DNA of 32,608 nucleotides, from IMG/VR virus record IMGVR_UViG_3300030390_000415, positions 1-32,608 of that record. One strand, 5' to 3'. The translations under genes were made by a program, and so were the position numbers. Under the pieces are notes generated by a model. That model worked only from the letters and a program-made list of their open reading frames with translations, was not told the DNA's origin and made no database searches. Positions 29,746 to 32,608 of this stretch are shown here, piece by piece (position 1 is the stretch's first letter; every line of letters begins with the position of its first letter). Source of the stretch: a virus.

Positions 29746-30504
29746 ATGTGTGCAAAACAAGTAATTAATATTGGGACTACTGCAAACGATGGCACAGGTG
29801 ACCCTTTAAGAAGTGCCTTTGACAAGGTAAACGATAACTTTACAGAACTGTACACAGATGATGCAGGTGATGTAAATTCAATAACAGCAACAGCACCAAT
29901 TGCAAGAGATTCAGCAACAGGAGCAGTTACAATTTCTTTAACAGATGGAGGAATTTCTACACAAAAAATTGCAGACGATGCAGTTACTGCTGATAAACTG
30001 GCAAACTCAATTAATAGTGCAATTACAGCTAATACTGCTAAAGTAACTAACGCAACACATAGTGGTGAAGTAACTGGAAGCGGTGCTTTGACAATTACAG
30101 CTAATGCTGTAACTACTGCAAAGATTCTAAACGACAATATTACACACGATAAATTAGAAGCAAGATACACAGGAACAGTAACAATAACTTCTACAAGTGG
30201 AGCAACAAGTGTTGACTGGTCAACTGCAACAGTTTTTAAAATGCAGTCAGCTTGTACAGGTGCAAAAGAATTTGATTTTACAGGTTACAAACTTGGACAA
30301 GTTATTACTATACACAATTTAACAGGTGGATATGCTTTAACTTTAGATTCAGATGCAGGAACAAGCGAAACATTTAACAAGTTAGGTGCTAAAGATTACG
30401 ATGGAAGTACAACAAACGCTTTAATGGTAGAATGTATAGATGATTCAGCAAATGCTATTTTTAACTATTCAATACTAACTTACACAAGTGATCCAACACC
30501 ATAA
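29746..30504 (+). CDS. Tail fibre protein
   Basis: 252 residues. The N terminus INIGTTANDGTGDPLRSAFD (7-26) with KVNDNFTELY is a motif shared by many phage fibre and baseplate proteins, where it marks attachment to the tail. A Thr/Ala/Ser-rich repetitive shaft (about 40-145, with ITAN...A and DAVTADKL repeats) leads to a compact beta domain with FDFTGYKLGQVITIHNLTGG (about 176-195). It should form a trimer that contacts the host. Late promoter 8 probably drives it. Confidence 0.75.
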   Translation: MCAKQVINIGTTANDGTGDPLRSAFDKVNDNFTELYTDDAGDVNSITATAPIARDSATGAVTISLTDGGISTQKIADDAVTADKLANSINSAITANTAKVTNATHSGEVTGSGALTITANAVTTAKILNDNITHDKLEARYTGTVTITSTSGATSVDWSTATVFKMQSACTGAKEFDFTGYKLGQVITIHNLTGGYALTLDSDAGTSETFNKLGAKDYDGSTTNALMVECIDDSANAIFNYSILTYTSDPTP

Positions 30505-30513
30505 TACATAAAT

Positions 30514-30981
30514 ATGAAAGCAATAAATATAGACGGTACAATTAAAACATATAATTCTATTCCTAAAACGTGGGGCAATATTTTAGGTGTACAATATTTA
30601 AATGACTCAAGTTTAGAAGAACTTGGTTTTTATAATGTTGTAAAACCAACAACTAAACAAAGCCAAAAATTAGGTTCTATTGAATGGGATGCAGACAATA
30701 AAGTTTTCACTTTTCCTATACAAAACAAAACTTATAGTCAATCAGTAGCAGAACTTAAAACACAAAAAATATCCAATTTAAAACATAATTATGGTTATGA
30801 ATTAGCTAAAACTGACTGGATAATTATTAGAGATTGTGAACTTGGTAACACAACCAATTCAAGTATTTTATCTTCAAGAGCAACGTTAAGAAATGAATGT
30901 GCAAGTAAAGAAGCAGAAATAAACGCTTTAAGTACAAAGGCTTCTATTGTAGATTATCAAATTTCAAGTTTAGGTGTATGA
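30514..30981 (+). CDS. Tail fibre-associated protein or fibre chaperone (probable)
   Basis: 155 residues. An N-terminal beta part (KAINIDGTIKTYNSIPKTWG, 2-21) is followed by a helical C terminus with ELKTQKISNLKHNYGYELAK (about 80-99), TDWIIIRDCELG and paired Cys (C108, C129). Such a helical tail with RDCELG and a DYQI end is common in fibre-assembly chaperones (DUF4376-like). It lies between two fibre genes, four-base overlap to the next. Confidence 0.55.
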   Translation: MKAINIDGTIKTYNSIPKTWGNILGVQYLNDSSLEELGFYNVVKPTTKQSQKLGSIEWDADNKVFTFPIQNKTYSQSVAELKTQKISNLKHNYGYELAKTDWIIIRDCELGNTTNSSILSSRATLRNECASKEAEINALSTKASIVDYQISSLGV

Positions 30982-32075
30982 GTTTAGGAAAAAAGAAAAT
31001 GCTTTCGCAAGGAACTACAGTTGCTCCTGGACCGCCAGGAGACGAAAATTTTGACACTGTTTTATATCAAGGTAATAATGGGACTAAAAATATTACAGGT
31101 TTAAAATTTGCTCCTGATTTTATATGGTTAAAAAATAGAGATACAGCAGTAAGTCATTGTTTATTTGATACTACAAGAGGAGCAGGTACTGCAAATCAAC
31201 TTTATTCAGATAGCTTTGCAGCAGAGGGTGCAGATACAAATTTAACTAATTTAGTTTCTTTTGATTCTGATGGCTTTGAGCTAGGTGCAACTTCAGGTTT
31301 TAATGTGCCAAATAGAAGTGGTGACGATTACGTTGCGTGGACTTGGAAAGCAGGCGGAAATTCAAATACATTTAATGTAAATGGTACAGGTTACTCAACA
31401 GCAAGTGCTGCGGGTTTAGCAACTGGGACAAATAACCCAACAGCAGCGAGTGTAAATACCGTAGGTGGTTTTTCAATAATTAAATTAAATGCTGGTTCAG
31501 GTAGTGATGTAGATAGGACGGTTGCTCACGGACTTGGAGTAAAACCATCTTTTGTTTTGTTAAGAAGAACAGCTGCTTCTGCTTGGTTTACTTGGTCGGC
31601 AGGTTTATCACCAGAATACTATTATCTGTATTTACAAGATAGTTTTGGTGTTGGAGATTTAACGCAACACGTTAATATATGGGGTAATCAAAGTTTTTCT
31701 ACACAACATATAAGTTGGCGAAATAGTTACACTTTTAGTCCCAATGAGGAACTTATTGCATATTGTTGGGCGGATGTGGACGGTTACCAAAAATCGGGAA
31801 GTTATAATGGAGATGGAGTAAGTGGAAATCAAGTTACAGGGTTAGGGTTTGAACCAAGATTTTTAATGATAAAATCTACAGGTGTTGAAAGTTGGTACAT
31901 TATGGATTATAAAAGGTTGAATGGTGTTTATTCAGACCAGCTTTATGCTAATTTATCAAATTCAGAAGGATCAGGGCAGCACGTTGATTTTATAACAGAC
32001 GGTTTTAAACTTGATACTACAGATGGTGGTGTTAATAAAAGCAACACAACCTACATCTATTTAGCAATCGCATAA
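30978..32075 (+). CDS. Tail fibre/receptor-binding protein, DUF7483-type repeats
   Basis: 365 residues. After a short collagen-like APGPPGDENFD (16-26) come two related beta domains: about 27-125 (VLYQGNNGTKNITGLKFAPD, FIWLKNRD, DGFELGATSG, DYVAWTWKAGG) and about 165-365 (HGLGVKPSFVLLRR, GLGFEPRFLMIKS, DGFKLDTTDGG, TYIYLAIA). The F-x-P-x-(F/V)-(I/L)-(W/L)-(L/M)-(K/I) and D-G-F-x-L patterns match a domain widespread in marine phage fibres (DUF7483). It likely binds the host surface. Codon use and composition differ slightly from the neighbours, consistent with domain exchange. Confidence 0.75.
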   Translation: MSLGKKKMLSQGTTVAPGPPGDENFDTVLYQGNNGTKNITGLKFAPDFIWLKNRDTAVSHCLFDTTRGAGTANQLYSDSFAAEGADTNLTNLVSFDSDGFELGATSGFNVPNRSGDDYVAWTWKAGGNSNTFNVNGTGYSTASAAGLATGTNNPTAASVNTVGGFSIIKLNAGSGSDVDRTVAHGLGVKPSFVLLRRTAASAWFTWSAGLSPEYYYLYLQDSFGVGDLTQHVNIWGNQSFSTQHISWRNSYTFSPNEELIAYCWADVDGYQKSGSYNGDGVSGNQVTGLGFEPRFLMIKSTGVESWYIMDYKRLNGVYSDQLYANLSNSEGSGQHVDFITDGFKLDTTDGGVNKSNTTYIYLAIA

Positions 32076-32218
32076 TGGAAGAACTAAAGATAGGGTTTAC
32101 TAATTTTTTAGCATTGGCATTAAATTTAAGTCAAGCAAATCCTGTCCTACAAACTATAAGTTTAATATTAGCCATAGCTTATACTGGAATATCAATTTAT
32201 AATAAGATCAAGAAATGA
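32075..32218 (+). CDS. Small single-pass membrane protein, holin-like
   Basis: 47 residues. One transmembrane helix at about 24-41 (VLQTISLILAIAYTGISI) with a basic C terminus (YNKIKK) and amphipathic N terminus. ATG overlaps the fibre stop by one base, and its stop shares ATGA with the next gene. A pinholin or accessory lysis role is likely from context, not proven. Confidence 0.65.
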   Translation: MEELKIGFTNFLALALNLSQANPVLQTISLILAIAYTGISIYNKIKK

Positions 32219-32583
32219 TGAATAGCAGAGAAAGAAGGGAATTAAGGGGTTATATCGGTTCTGGTATAGTGTTTTTATTTGTAATTCTTTTGTTGGTTTT
32301 TTTATCTGTTCGTGAAATACCTGAAACAAACAACGATAGTTTTAAATTAATAGTTGGTGCTTTAATTGCTACAATCGGTGCAGCGGTTTATGTGTTTATA
32401 GGAAAAGACCCAAGTGAAGTAATTGAATTGCAAAGAAAAAACGATGCTTTAGAAACTAAAGTAGAAACACTTATACAACAAAAAGACATTTTAGAAAATA
32501 TGATTATTAAAATGCAAGATGATTTAATAGATAAAATGTTTTTAGGAAAGGCATTAGATTTTGACGATAATAATAAAAAATAA
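32215..32583 (+). CDS. Two-helix membrane protein with coiled-coil tail
   Basis: 122 residues from ATG 32215 (a second ATG at 32218 is equally possible). Two transmembrane helices lie at about 14-33 and 44-62, followed by a coiled coil (67-105, ELQRKNDALETKVETLIQQK) and an acidic Asn/Asp end. This resembles holins or i-spanin-like proteins that oligomerise in the inner membrane. Its final 75 bases appear again at the start of the window, so the gene continues into the lysis block at 79. Confidence 0.7.
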   Translation: MMNSRERRELRGYIGSGIVFLFVILLLVFLSVREIPETNNDSFKLIVGALIATIGAAVYVFIGKDPSEVIELQRKNDALETKVETLIQQKDILENMIIKMQDDLIDKMFLGKALDFDDNNKK

Positions 32584-32608
32584 ATTATGCAAACATTTAT
32601 AATATTAA
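32509..32608. repeat. Terminal repeat, right copy
   Basis: Bases 32509-32606 equal 1-98. The copy includes the end of the 122-residue protein and the first codons (from ATG 32587) of the EF-hand-like membrane protein that is complete at 79-243. The mismatch at 32607 (A, against G at 99) is probably an end-of-contig error. Confidence 0.9.

Noticed and set aside
29736-30170. Minus-strand frame opposite the tail fibre gene
   Set aside because: Hydrophobic Ala/Val/Ser-rich translation is the reverse reading of the Thr/Ala repeats in the fibre; no start signal or context supports it.
1-32608. Direct terminal repeats as the physical phage ends
   Set aside because: The 98-base identity starts in the middle of a codon run with no special sequence, is close to common assembler overlap lengths, and is broken only at the contig edge. 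Circular joining restores intact genes, so an assembly overlap is the simpler reading.

Overview
The window is the essentially complete genome of a tailed double-stranded DNA phage (Caudoviricetes). Its terminase, HK97-type head and tail-tape-measure genes point to a siphovirus-like virion. The first 98 bases recur exactly at the end (1-98 = 32509-32606), with one mismatch in the next two bases. I read this as a circularly joined assembly of about 32.5 kb. Every supported gene is on the + strand, and I see no tRNA, rRNA, CRISPR array, insertion sequence, integrase or repressor. The sequence is AT-rich. Host-type promoters follow the Bacteroidota pattern TTTG-N19-TAnnTTTG, A-rich leaders stand in place of Shine-Dalgarno sites, and several proteins (DUF3127, XkdF-like protease, conserved tail-tip proteins) resemble those of flavobacterial phages. 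The host is therefore most likely a flavobacterium, possibly marine, and the phage is probably lytic.

Layout. 1-1249: end of the late operon, the lysis block (small membrane proteins, a 25-residue CDGSH-type protein, an M15 peptidase endolysin, a 3TM-type holin and a small basic protein). 1250-1396: terminator, host-type promoter and AT-rich leader. 1397-9979: early and middle genes. These are a NinG-like nuclease, an ERF annealing protein, a DUF3127 ssDNA-binding-like protein, a RecA-fold helicase/ATPase, a sigma-70-like factor, a PDDEXK exonuclease, a ParB-like plus Mom-like pair likely to modify DNA, and a DnaA-domain-IV-like protein, with many small unknown genes. 9988-12225: terminase subunits followed by three small genes, the first with its own host-type promoter and terminator. 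12233-21962: tail genes, comprising a chaperone-like gene with a -1 frameshift, neck or tail-completion proteins, repeat-rich adhesin and tail-tip proteins, and the tape measure. 21965-29424: head genes (protease, scaffold-like, decoration-like, major capsid, probable tail tube, portal, connector). 29480-32583: tail-fibre-like proteins and the start of the lysis block.

The main discovery is a second promoter class absent from the early region: AACAAA-N15-TTGT (mostly AACAAA-N12-TTATTGT). Seven copies have identical spacing and an eighth is degenerate; they precede terminase, tail, head and fibre genes. In four cases TTGT ends only 6-7 bases before the start codon, implying leaderless or nearly leaderless late mRNAs. 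The sigma-like protein encoded in the early region is the obvious candidate to read them. Other highlights are the ParB/Mom cassette, a T-run frameshift making a 247-residue fusion, the tiny CDGSH protein in the lysis block, and open frames that lack a normal start.
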